This document shows, in pieces, positions 1 to 9,401 of a stretch of 64,000 bases of DNA. The notes beneath the pieces are model-generated. The model was not told the DNA's origin, did not search any database, and saw only the letters and a list, made by a program, of their open reading frames with translations. Position 1 is the stretch's first letter; each line of letters begins with the position of its first letter. Both the position numbers and the translations under genes were made by a program. Source of the stretch: Henricia sp. BOLD:AAB3569 (lineage: Eukaryota; Echinodermata; Asteroidea; Spinulosida; Echinasteridae); contig JBBELK010001007.1 in the NCBI GenBank assembly GCA_037783545.1, forward strand, positions 186,001 to 250,000, written 5' to 3'.

Positions 1-203
1 GCGTGCTTGCGGTGTGGTGGTCCATATACTCCCTCCATGGCTTCTGTTGGAGCGCCTTCTGGGAGTGGGCCGCCACTGCTGTCACTGCTGTTCTCATCCA
101 GGCTATCATCTATGATACCATCAAGGCTGCCATCATAACGTTTCTCAAGCGGTTGTCCTTCAAGGAAGAGACAAAACCAAAGCCCTACTCCATCATTCTC
201 TAA
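1..203 (+). CDS. Polycystin-1-like copy A, 3' end of terminal exon (partial)
   Basis: The window opens inside the last exon of a gene whose end matches the ends of copies B and C almost residue for residue. The 66 visible codons hold the end of one membrane segment (VLAVWWSIYS), a short loop and a second membrane segment (AFWEWAATAVTAVLIQAIIY), then a short Lys-rich tail ending KPKPYSIIL and a TAA at 201-203. The pair resembles TM4-TM5 of polycystin-1, where an aromatic loop is followed by a small-residue helix and a basic exit. Copy A keeps the RLSFKEET stretch before the tail, as in copy C; copy B has lost it. The frame is open to the window edge. Nothing can be said about the rest of this copy. 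Confidence 0.75.
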   Translation, partial: VLAVWWSIYSLHGFCWSAFWEWAATAVTAVLIQAIIYDTIKAAIITFLKRLSFKEETKPKPYSIIL

Positions 204-1214
204 TCTGTATCACACAGATTTCTAATACGCATACTGCCATATAAATCACAGTCATCAAGTTCAATTAGCCTTTTGCGTGTTTCACATCAATAGCATATAA
301 CGTACGGAATCTCTTCATTTCACCTGTACCCAATAGATGACCATACTAGATATGTGTTGCTATGTAATGGGTGCACGTGACCGGTGTGAATTAAAAAGTA
401 CACAAAATGACATAAAACAAACTAACTGTTGGTTGCTAGGCAATGGCGTGCACCGTGTAGCAACCTAATATGCAAACTTCCTAAACTGCACTATGAAAGT
501 GAAGAATTCGGAGTGCCAGATATAGTGCAATGGTTACACGCAAAAGGCTAATGACATGTAGGTTCTGCCGTGAACCTACTGGATTAACTTCGGATCATGA
601 TATACACAAAATTGACCAAAGAAAACAATTTCAACTGCAAAGCATAAAAAGCAAACAAAATGTTAAAAACAAAAAAACAAAAAATGGAATGCTGCAAATC
701 AAATATGGTGAATATTTCACCATACTCCATTCGTGCAGTTGTAAATATGTAAATATATGTTGTGTTTAAAAAAAAAAAACATTTAATAAAAAGAAAAACT
801 ATAAAAAGAAAAAAAGAAAACGAAAATATAAAATTAAAAAAGGGGAAATTAACTATACTGGCTATGGTCAAATTACAGAGACTAGGAAAATTATCAACAC
901 TCATTCAAATTTCCGTCAGAAAAAAAAAACCTACTGCATGGTTTCCAAAACAAAACAACAAAACACTAAAAGCAAATATTTATACACCGACTAGAGAGTT
1001 TGTGCTATACATGTACTTGCAGAGAGAATGTCTTGTACTTCCAGATTATTTTCAGGTGATTTTAAGCTTCCTGGCGAAGTAGACAAAATACTAATTTTTA
1101 TCTACGAACCTCTCTCAAATTACGTCACTGCCTACAGATTGCCACGTGCATGAGGGTCTTGAGCGTAATTTGTTTTGTGACGTGTATCGGCTGTGCCATA
1201 TTTGGAACAAATAT
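204..1214. other. 3' flank of copy A, shared by the tandem unit
   Basis: No gene is seen. The sequence is homologous to 20997-21905 downstream of copy B and to 44811-45730 downstream of copy C, including the block TTTTGCGTGTTTCACAT and an A-rich tract (about 765-960 here). It marks the tandem duplication unit as gene plus flank. Homology with the copy B flank stops at 1214, where a large insertion begins. Confidence 0.7.
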
Positions 1215-1751
1215 CAAATTTTATCACTCAATGATAAAATTATTTATAAACAGGAAGGGAGGTGTGTTTTGTTCACACAGGATATTGATATTTGGTCTTG
1301 CTTACTGGCAATTTGACTGTACAAGTATGTTGTGTAAATTTCCAATGGCTGTTTAGGTTTTGGGTGGTTTTAGCTTGTGTGTGTGTGACTGTAACAGGAG
1401 TACCTAGCCTAATCTGGCCTAGGCCAATGAGAGCTAGGTTACATTCACAGTGTGTAGGATTTAGGCGGAAAGCTATAGCCATGTGGTCACTTTTGTCTCA
1501 GCCTTAAACTGCACAACATCTAATAACCCTTTCATTACCAATGTGCCAAACGGGCTCAAAATGTTTGGGACGGTTCCGTACCATTGTGCCACTGAGGTTC
1601 ACAAAAAAAATGTCATGCTCGATACCAACGTGCCATTATGGCACAAGTTGTAAAGCTTTGAACGCAAAACGTTATAGCGCCCTCATATGTCCCATTATAA
1701 AAGACGGCGTGCCAAATTTGAAATCACTTCAACCGCCGACGCGACACGGAC

Positions 1752-4028
1752 ATGATGGAAAGCGACCAAGCTACAAACATTTTGGATGAAATCCTTGCCG
1801 ACAGCGGGTCCGACCTTTCTTCCCTAGAAAGTTTCTCTAGTGACTCCGACGAGCCGGCCAGTGCTAGCGAAGATGACGTCTCCACAACATCAACACCCCC
1901 ACGTCCTGGTGAGAAGCCGAACTTTCGTCGCGGATGGCAGGAAATCAGTTCTGCTGCATGTAGTTCGAGGTATGGGCATATAGCTAGTACTACTATAGGC
2001 TAGTATATTACAAAAAACTCCGATTGAAGGGGATGTCTATAGGCTTATAATATTATGCTATAGACATGTCTGCCTCACACAAAATAAGAACAAAATTGCC
2101 AGGATCTTTAAAACCTTACGATTATCTCTGAGGCGGAGAAATATGGCCAAGATTTTCGACATTTCATTCGTGTTTATTCGATACTATAGACCATATCGCC
2201 AACCGCGTGTTTCACCAACAAAGTGCGCCCTTCTGCAAAGCACTGGGATTTATGAGGGGTGATCTGAAACCATCGATAGTTTGACCCCTGATAAATTCCA
2301 TAGTGCTTTGCAGAGGAGCGCCCTCTGTTGGTGAAAGACGATTTGCAATATGGTCTATGAACGTACGCTTGTTATTTCCAACCGTCGAATAGGATGGCAC
2401 GTACCAGACTATTGTCAAATGCACTTTCCCAATTTTTGCACTGACAGGAGTCTGAGTATACCCTTGGCATTCATATTATGTTGCTAACCCTAATCAACAC
2501 TTTCTTGTCCACATACAGGCGTAAACTCCCGATTGCCTTTAAGGGGAAGAAGGTACCCACCGTGGATGTAAGCAACTTAAAACCAGTGGAGGTTTTCCAG
2601 CTGTATTTCTGCCAGGCAGTCTGGGAGTTGCTAGTGACGGAGACGAACAGATACGCTCGGCAAACCTTGGACGCAAATCCTGGTAGTTCCCAAGCATGGA
2701 GTCCTGTCGGTGTCCCCGAAATGAAGGCATTTGTGGCACTTCTCCTCTGCATGGGCATAAGCAGACGACCGCAATACAGTCTGTACTGGTCTACATCGGA
2801 AATCCTGAGGTGTCCCCTATACGCGGCAACTATGTCACGCAACAGATTCAAAACAATCCTCCGGTACCTGCATCTTGCTGACAACCTCAGACCACAAGCA
2901 GGAAATGGCGTTCATGACCAGAGACTGTCCAAACTACAGCCACTACTAGACATAGTCCTACCAAGTTTTCTGCGTGTCTACAGTCCTAGACAGAACCTAT
3001 CCCCTGACGAAAGCATGATACGGTTCAAAGGACGACTGACCTTCAAGCAGTACATGCCACGGAAACCGATCAAATGGGGAGTTAAATGTTACGCATTGAC
3101 TGAATCCGAGACGGGATACATGTGTGCCTGGAACATCTATACAGGACGCAGTCAAAGCCAGGCTGATACCAGTCAACCTACTGGAGTAAATAGTGCAACC
3201 AGCCATCCAACCCACATTTCGCTACCAGGCCAAGCCGTCCTGAAACTGGTGGATAATGTAATACACAGGGGGCATACATTATTCATGGACAATTGGTATT
3301 CTAGTCCAGCTCTCTTCGCCAGGTTGACCCAGCTGGGCTTTGGATGCTGTGGGACTGTCCGCCACAATTCACCAGGACTACCACTCGATGCTGACCCAAA
3401 GAAGTTTCCGATAAAGAGAGGCGACGACCCAACATTTTATGAGAAAGCTGGTCAAATGTGTGTCGCGTGGCATGACAAGAAACGTGTCACACTTCTCACA
3501 AACTACGGTGACTGCAGAATCACAGAAACACAGGTCCGCTGCAAAGAGAGTGAAACAGGATATCGCGATATCAACAAACCTGCCATCATCACCGAGTACA
3601 ACAAAGGAATGGGCGGAACCGATCTTGCTGGTCAACTGTGCTCATATTACACTCATTCGCATCGCTCCGTTAAATGGTGGAAAAAAGTTGTTTTCACCAT
3701 TCTCGACATATGTCTGCTAAATGCCAGAGTAGCGTACAGTAGCGTGCCTTCAAATCCTCAACCGTCCACTCTCCAGTTCCAATTGAGAATCATAGAGGCT
3801 TTGCTGTTCACTTGGAAGCAACACCAATCTCTTCCTGCCAGCCCAGTGAACAATCAAGTACGAACAGCTCAAGGTCAGCACTATCCTTGCCGCAACCAAA
3901 ATGGTAACAAACGCGACTGTGCTGTGTGTAGTACCAGAGTTAGGAGACGGCAAACACGTTTTATGTGCAAGCAATGCAATAAATTTATGTGTGTAGTTGA
4001 CTGCTTTGAGAAATACCACACTACCTAG
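1752..4028 (+). CDS. piggyBac transposase (exons 1752-1969 and 2519-4028)
   Basis: The product is a 575-residue cut-and-paste transposase of the piggyBac family (usual length near 590). Exon 1 encodes an acidic Ser/Asp-rich N terminus; the donor at 1970 (AG/GTATGG) and acceptor before 2519 (ACATACAG/G) restore an AGG codon, so the frame is kept. The three catalytic aspartates of the DDD core are visible: SPDESMIRFKGR (GAC at 3006), TLFMDNWYSSP (GAC at 3288) and GMGGTDLAG (GAT at 3621). The C terminus is a Cys-rich zinc-binding domain with spaced CxxC pairs ending at VVDCFEKYH, as in other members that bind their own ends. I chose the ATG at 1752 because it opens the acidic N terminus typical of the family; no stop or frameshift is seen. 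The intron contains a foldback MITE. The copy looks capable of making protein. Confidence 0.85.
2186..2358. repeat. Foldback MITE in the piggyBac intron
   Basis: An imperfect inverted repeat of about 173 bp. The outer arms read ATAGACCATAT and ATATGGTCTAT, and the inner arms share TTCACCAACA, TGCAAAGCACT and ATAAATCCC-like blocks with their complements. It lies wholly inside the transposase intron and leaves the splice sites intact. Confidence 0.7.
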
Positions 4029-4125
4029 CTGACCAGACCGTATCTGTTAAGGATTATTTGAGAAGTTCTTCAGAAACCGCTCTAAACTACATTTCTTTTT
4101 AATATGTCAGTCTCTCTCTCTCTCT

Positions 4126-4452
4126 CTACCGACCCCCCCCCCCCCCCCCCTCCCCCCCTCCCTCTCTGAAGTCTTTAACTTCAGAGGGTTCCAACTCAAT
4201 ACAGCAGGGTAGCGCCATTGCCCGGACCAATGGCGGATCTGGCTGTTATGCGTTTGTCAAGTATTAATCGTCACAGGCTGCCTTCAACGCACAACAAGCG
4301 ACTGACACAAAATATGTATTGGATGGGTTCTTTTTAAGATGTCATTCTCTACCTACTACCCCCCCCCCCCCCCCCCCCCCGTTCAATGTTGGGCATGGAC
4401 CCCGGCAGCGTGCCCAGCATCCATTCCAACATTGAGCGGGGGGGGGGGGGGG
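4126..4452. repeat. Poly-C / poly-G tracts with inverted flanks
   Basis: A run of C with a few T interruptions occurs at about 4131-4158. A second C run at about 4361-4380 is followed by GTTCAATGTTGG, and the complement CCAACATTGAGC precedes a G run at about 4439-4452. The second pair can form a hairpin with a C:G-only stem base. Homopolymer lengths may be inexact. Confidence 0.7.
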
Positions 4453-4763
4453 CTGTTGTGTTGCATTTAGAGTACAACTTTCCTGCAATATGAAAACAAA
4501 CATCAATAATTCTGGTACATTTATACACTTTTCGAATAAGTCTTTTGTCATGTAGGCCAAAGAGAAATTTTCATTACTGCGGTTTCTGAAGAATGTTGTC
4601 AAGTTTTTCACCCTTCTGTCAGTTCTAATTCGAAATGAAATGACTTCAAACCAGACCTTGTTATATTCAAAGGGTGGGGGAATATAATAAAGTAATGTCA
4701 ACCAACAAATAAATAAATAAAAAACACCTCATCTGTTACTTTGTCATTCTATGAACATATGCA

Positions 4764-4866
4764 CACTATGAACAACTAACAATGGAAATTGGGCGCGCAC
4801 ACACACCATTGTTAACAACAATGGTGTGTGCGCGCGCCCAATTTCTATTGTTAGTTGCTCATAGTG
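4764..4866. repeat. 103-bp near-perfect palindrome
   Basis: The arms start CACTATGAACAACTAAC and end GTTAGTTGCTCATAGTG, with a GT/CA-rich core around GTTAAC. Only a few positions mismatch. It lies in the 3' non-coding part of the piggyBac element and could extrude as a cruciform. Confidence 0.8.
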
Positions 4867-5079
4867 ACAGGTACAGTTTGAAAGCCGCAGACTGCTTGCA
4901 CAAATCTATCTCAATTAATTTGCCTGCAGATAAACACCCTTTCCAGGCACTGCCCTGTGAGGGCGCCATACAGGTATATTTCCAAAAAGGTCTTTGGTAC
5001 AGAGCAGCCAATGCCAAATTCAACACTGTGGTTGTGAAAGGCAAAACTGTGGGTGGATGGATGGTACTGAAAGGGTTAA

Positions 5080-5811
5080 GAAGAACATAAAGCAAAAAAT
5101 AGTGGTGAAGGTGTACGGTGTTTGTACATTTTTCCAAAGGCTCAGTGGGGATTCATTAACATGCACGGACACCCAGGATTTTCCTTGTTATGACATAGGC
5201 CTATAAACAATGTAAACATGTTAGCATGGTTAGTTTAGTGATTACCAAAATTAGGCATGTTAGGAGGGAAAAGTAAAATGAACAAGATGATTTACTAAAA
5301 GAAAAACTTGTTGGACAATTTTCCCATATATTTAGTGCATGGGGTCTCAGAAAAATGTCCGTGCATGGTAATATTTCCATTCCCTATTATTAACCCTAAC
5401 ACGAACATGACTAGTAACAGTACGTAACACTCGTCAATCTTTCAAAATCAATGTCACATAGGCCAAGGCCTACACCCTGGCCGATGGTAAATTACGCATG
5501 TGCACAGACGCGGACAAAAGTCCATAGCCTAGCCCTAGGCCTACCTTGATGACTGATGTTCCTTCCTCCATGTCATACGTTTAGAACACGTTCTTTCGGG
5601 AGTATTGTAAGGCTATAGTTATTCCAAAAGGATACTGTCCACTTGGCCTTGTAAAGTGGGATTCATTAGTGTATAATCTGAAGATAAAGCATCCATCTTT
5701 GTCTATATTTCACGCACTGTACTATATACTGCAGCTAGCTAGCTGTGCTTACTTACTGCTGCGTTAATGGATAGCGCCACCTACTGGCGAAACAATGGAC
5801 ATTTCACTCGA
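5080..5811. other. No gene seen
   Basis: Low-complexity TA-rich sequence between the piggyBac right end and the minisatellite. I find no coding exon, RNA gene or recognisable element here. Confidence 0.5.
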
Positions 5812-6260
5812 AATGCGACAATGCGACAATGCGACGGCACGACGCGACTATGCGACGGCACGACGCGACAATGCGACGGCACGACGCGACAATGCGCCGT
5901 TGACGGCGTAAACGGCTAAGGACCATAGTATCAACAATGCGACAATGCGACAATGCGACGGCACGACGCGACTATGCGACGGCACGACGCGACTATGCGA
6001 CGGCACGACGCGACAATGCGACGGCACGACGCGACAATGCGACGGCACGACGCGACTATGCGACGGCACGACGCGACGCTGCAGTGGTGCTATACAAACA
6101 GTACAAACTATGCGACGGCACGACGCGACGGCACGACGCGACAATGCGACGGCACGACGCGACAATGCGACGGCACGACGCGACAATGCGACGGCACGAC
6201 GCGACTATGCGACGGCACGACGCGACAATGCAACGGCACGACGCGACAATGCGCCGTTGA
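5812..6260 (+). repeat. 21-bp minisatellite in two arrays
   Basis: The unit is ATGCGACGGCACGACGCGAC plus A or T. A short array (about 5820-5893) and a long one (about 5944-6252) are each closed by the same sequence, CAATGCGCCGTTGACGGCG, so the block array-plus-closer was itself duplicated. A non-repeat spacer interrupts the long array at about 6080-6115. Because 21 is a multiple of three and the unit lacks stops, several frames stay open across it; they are not genes. Confidence 0.9.
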
Positions 6261-6336
6261 CGGCGCAAACGGCTACGGAGCCAGCCAAAAACGCCACACT
6301 TGCGACGCTGAACTGGCAGTAATAGAATTCCATACC

Positions 6337-6444
6337 ATACAGGTATATTTCCAAAAAGGTCTTTGGTACAGAGCAGCCAATGCCAAATTCAACACTGTGG
6401 TTGTGAAAGGCAAAACTGTGGGTGGATGGATGGTACTGAAAGGG
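6337..6444 (+). mobile_element. Second piggyBac right end (solo)
   Basis: About 108 bases match 4967-5075, the right end of the piggyBac element, without a difference that I can see. They end in TACTGAAAGGG followed by TTAA (6445-6448). No matching left end or transposase is near. It may be a non-autonomous derivative or the outer end of a rearranged larger element. Confidence 0.75.
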
Positions 6445-6480
6445 TTAATGAAAAGCTACATTCAGAATTGCCAGAATTAA

Positions 6481-7134
6481 CACTTCCCACTTAACTTTGT
6501 TTGTAAAGCAGTTGCGCCGGGCCGGGCATTTTTAGGTCGCCTCATTGCACTGACCCGTGGAATCACTCGACCACACCATAATATTAGGCTTAACAAAGGG
6601 GCTAAACTTGACCTCCTTATGTGGATCGAATTTTTAAGTCATTTCATTGGGGTGTCCATGTTCCAGGATCGAGAATGGCGATCAAATGCATCGCTGCAAT
6701 TGTTTACTGATGCAGCAGCAAGCATTGGTTTTAGGGCATGTTTTCAGTACAAGTGGTTTCAGGGTAGTTGGCAAACCAAGGTATTTGAGGACCCCCCATC
6801 CATTGCATTCCTGGAATTTTACCCGATCTTGGTGGCCGTTAAGTGCTGGGGACAGGAACTAGCTAATCAGCGGGTATTCTTCCATTGTGATAACATGGCA
6901 GTGGTTCACATAATTAACGGACAGACATCTCGCTGCCCAAAGATAATGCACCTCTTGCGAATGTTTGTAATTGAATGCTTGAAATTTAATATTCAGTTTA
7001 AAGCAGTTCACGTACCCGGAATTAACAATGATGCCGATGCTCTGTCTCGTTTCCAGAACGAAAGATTCCGAACAACACATCCGGGGGCAGCAGCTGTTAT
7101 GACTCCATTGCCAATTCTCCCTCAAATCTTGTAA
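6481..7134 (+). pseudogene. Ngaro/DIRS-like retroelement: RT tail and RNase H-like domain
   Basis: The frame is open from 6481, although the first ATG is at 6619. It begins in the end of a reverse transcriptase (AVAPGRAFLGRLIALTRGI, then HHNIRLNKGAKLDLLMW). The RNase H-like fold follows: LFTDAAASIGF, then FHCDNMAVVHIING, and the terminal HVPGINNDADALSRF motif. This order is typical of DIRS and Ngaro elements, which use a tyrosine recombinase rather than an integrase. The catalytic reverse transcriptase palm is absent, so the element is 5' truncated. The break lies next to the piggyBac end at 6444. Confidence 0.75.
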
Positions 7135-7154
7135 ACAGTACAGAGATAAACCGC

Positions 7155-8067
7155 TTGTTGACAGTGGCTTTCTCACCTCACACTCAAAGGTCATATGCTT
7201 CTGGTTGGAATGCATTTTTAAGGTTCAGGCACGGTGAACAAATGTTCTTGCCAGCTTCACCCCGGGAAATTAGGGAGTTTGTAGCATGGCTTTCATTAGA
7301 AGGTTTGGCCCCAGCCACAATTTCCTCTTACATTGCTGGAGTGGGATTCTACCATAAAATTCGAGGATGGGCGGTTCCCACAAAAGACTTTGTTGTTTCC
7401 AAACTTTTGGAAGGTTGCCGTAGGGACCGAAAATCGATTGACAAGCGCTTGCCAATAACTGTGCCACTCCTTGCCAAGATCACGCAGGCATTTCCACATG
7501 TGTGTGTTTCAGCTTATGAATCCACACTTTTCACATCCGCTGTACTTGGTGCCTTTTTTGGTTCAAGGCATGCGTTTGGGAGAATTTTCGGCAAATTCAA
7601 AACATAAAGTTCAAGATTCCCTGCTGCATACATCGAACATTCACTTTTCCAAGGAGGGTACACGACCAATGTCAGTCATACTTTCCTTTCCGTGCAGCAA
7701 GAATAACAAAACCGGTTCCCCCCAACGGATTCGTCTAACTGAGTCCAATGATTCATCATTGTGTCCAGTGATTGCATTACAGAAGTACATGGCAATCCGC
7801 CCCCCTGGGTCCGGCCCATTGTTTATTCACTTTGATGGGTCACTGATGACTGCGTATCAATTCCATGCACTGCTCAAAAAAGCATTGGCCTTTTCTGGAC
7901 TGGAAGGTTCACATTACCGTGCCCATTCATTTCGTATTGGGGCAGCAACCACAGCCCATGAGTTAGGGGTCCCACCAACGGACATTCAACAAATGGGCCG
8001 TTGGAGATCTCGGGCTATGTTTACCTATATTCGTCCAACCCCGGTTGTGCACATGCCGGGGATTTAA
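7155..8067 (+). pseudogene. Ngaro/DIRS-like tyrosine recombinase, frameshifted
   Basis: A tyrosine recombinase (YR) that would integrate the element's circular cDNA. The N-terminal SAM-like half (SPHTQRSYASGWNAF and EIREFVAWLSLEG) is in one frame to about 7570. The catalytic half continues in another: first arginine in GMRLGEF, the H-x-x-R box in HSFRIGAATTAHE, and the tyrosine in TYIRP near the end. A single indel around 7560-7575, in the AFFG stretch just before the first arginine, accounts for the switch. All catalytic residues remain recognisable, so decay is recent or mild. Confidence 0.8.
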
Positions 8068-8120
8068 TCAGCTAGTGTTTTTTCATCTGAAGCAGATATG
8101 CACGTCTGCTTCATTTTAAA

Positions 8121-8662
8121 TTGATCATCCATGTTCTTACAGGCCCTGTTTGGATCATTGGTGATTCACTTATCCGCTGGGCAGCAGGACCCCTGGACCC
8201 CAACTTTTTCAGTGTTGTGGCAGGGCAGGAGTGGAGCTGGTCTGCCCGATTTACCCGACCTACTGCAGAAAATTCAAGGCCCTCCCCCTTCCATAATCAT
8301 TGTCCACTTAGGCACAAATGATCTTGGGAAAGTTGATTTTTTTCTCCATACGGCAACGGGTGGTTGTTTGTATGCACTCATGTAAAAATAAATTCCCCAA
8401 TGCAACTCTACTGTGGTCCGAAATACTGCCACGAGCATTTTATTTTGGGGCAAATCCTCAAGAAAGGATGGAAAAGCAAAGACGAGCTGTAAACAGGTGG
8501 GCCAGGTCTCGGTGTGGCAGACTTGGCGCCACTAGTGTTAGGCATGATCAGTTCACTTGGACGGATTTCAGTTTGTTTAGACGTGATGGGGTTCACCTTT
8601 CACCCAAAAGAAATTCCATTCTTAGGGAAAACTTTCTCACAGCCATCAGACACTTGTATTAG
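8121..8662 (+). pseudogene. SGNH-hydrolase ORF of the Ngaro-like element, frameshifted
   Basis: A GDSL/SGNH esterase-type domain follows the recombinase, an arrangement known from Ngaro elements of animals. The nucleophile block is WIIGDSLIRWA, the third block is VHLGTNDLG and the catalytic Asp/His pair is in DGVHLSPKRN. These three blocks fall in three different frames, so at least two indels have broken the ORF (near 8225 and 8340). The function of this domain in the retroelement is not established. The product would not be made from this copy. Confidence 0.75.
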
Positions 8663-8665
8663 TCA

Positions 8666-9401
8666 TGGGGCTAGTATCGTCGGATTTTAGTGCTGGGTCT
8701 TCCTTGGGCCACGCATTGCGTGTATGGCATTTTTGAGGCGGAATAAGCCAGCACAGTGTCTGTGGCTGAACTTTACTATTCTCACTTTCACATTTTAAGT
8801 TAGCACTTTTAGACAATGCACCTTTTGTATATTAATGTAGTTTAATCTAAATACGGAGTAATTTTTTCCCAGTGTTACAAGTATCAACTTTTCCCCTGAA
8901 TCAGTGCAACAGGGGAGGAGAACCGTTCTTTCTTTCTGTATGTGCAAACGTTGGAAAAGAACGGGGTCTGAAATACATGTATTCGAACAAAAGTTTGATA
9001 AAAGTTTGATTCACAAATATATTGTACAATTTGTATGATATGGCATTTTTCTTCGCTAAAGTTGGAATCATTCAAGAAATGATTGTCCTGATTGTGTGTG
9101 GAATTGAGATGAGTGTGTTTTCTGGTTTATGCGTTTTGGAGCTGCCCCTTGCATCGAGCTGTGGTGCTCTGAGTTATTGGTGCTCAGAGCTTGTGGTGCT
9201 CTTGGGCTTTTGGTGCCCATACCATGCAAGGGGTCTTGCTAAAATTTGTACAAATGGATGGTGATACACGATTGTTTTGTCCCATAACCCCCTTTAACAA
9301 AAGGGGTAGGGAATAAAGTGCTTTAAATAAACTTTTTGGCTGAGGCGTGTAATCACAACAAAAAGCTGGCTGTGTTTGTTTCATTCCTTGTCTGCTTATA
9401 A
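8666..9401. other. 3' part of the Ngaro-like insertion, no gene
   Basis: Non-coding sequence between the SGNH stop and the insertion end at 9401. Ngaro elements end in split direct repeats, and short GTGGTGCTC repeats occur near 9160-9200, but I could not pair them with a second block. Confidence 0.4.

Larger units (their letters stand above)
1527..5075 (+). mobile_element. piggyBac-superfamily DNA transposon, autonomous type
   Basis: The ends are inverted copies: left CCCTTTCATTACCA from 1527 and right TGGTACTGAAAGGG ending at 5075. The right end is followed by TTAA (5076-5079), the obligate piggyBac target. The left end is preceded by ATAA (1523-1526), one change from TTAA. Between them lies a complete two-exon transposase. 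The 3' non-coding part holds two long poly-C/poly-G tracts and a 103-bp palindrome. Length is 3549 bp. Confidence 0.85.
1215..9401. mobile_element. Composite ~8.2-kb insertion absent from the copy B flank
   Basis: Flanking sequence ending in AACAAATAT (1214) resumes at TGAGCAAC (9402). Downstream of copy B the same two sides are joined directly at 21905/21906, so the paralogue provides an empty site. The insertion holds a piggyBac transposon, a minisatellite, a second piggyBac right end and the remains of an Ngaro-like retroelement. Whether it arrived as one retroelement that was later hit by piggyBac, or in several steps, cannot be settled from this copy. I see no clean target duplication at its ends. 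Confidence 0.6.

Noticed and set aside
762-1082. Lys-rich 106-residue ORF
   Set aside because: It results from an A-rich low-complexity tract; the matching flanks of copies B and C do not keep it.
5848-6480. Long ORFs of repeating RRHDATM or NATARRD on both strands
   Set aside because: They are produced by the 21-bp minisatellite, whose unit is a multiple of three and lacks stops in several frames.
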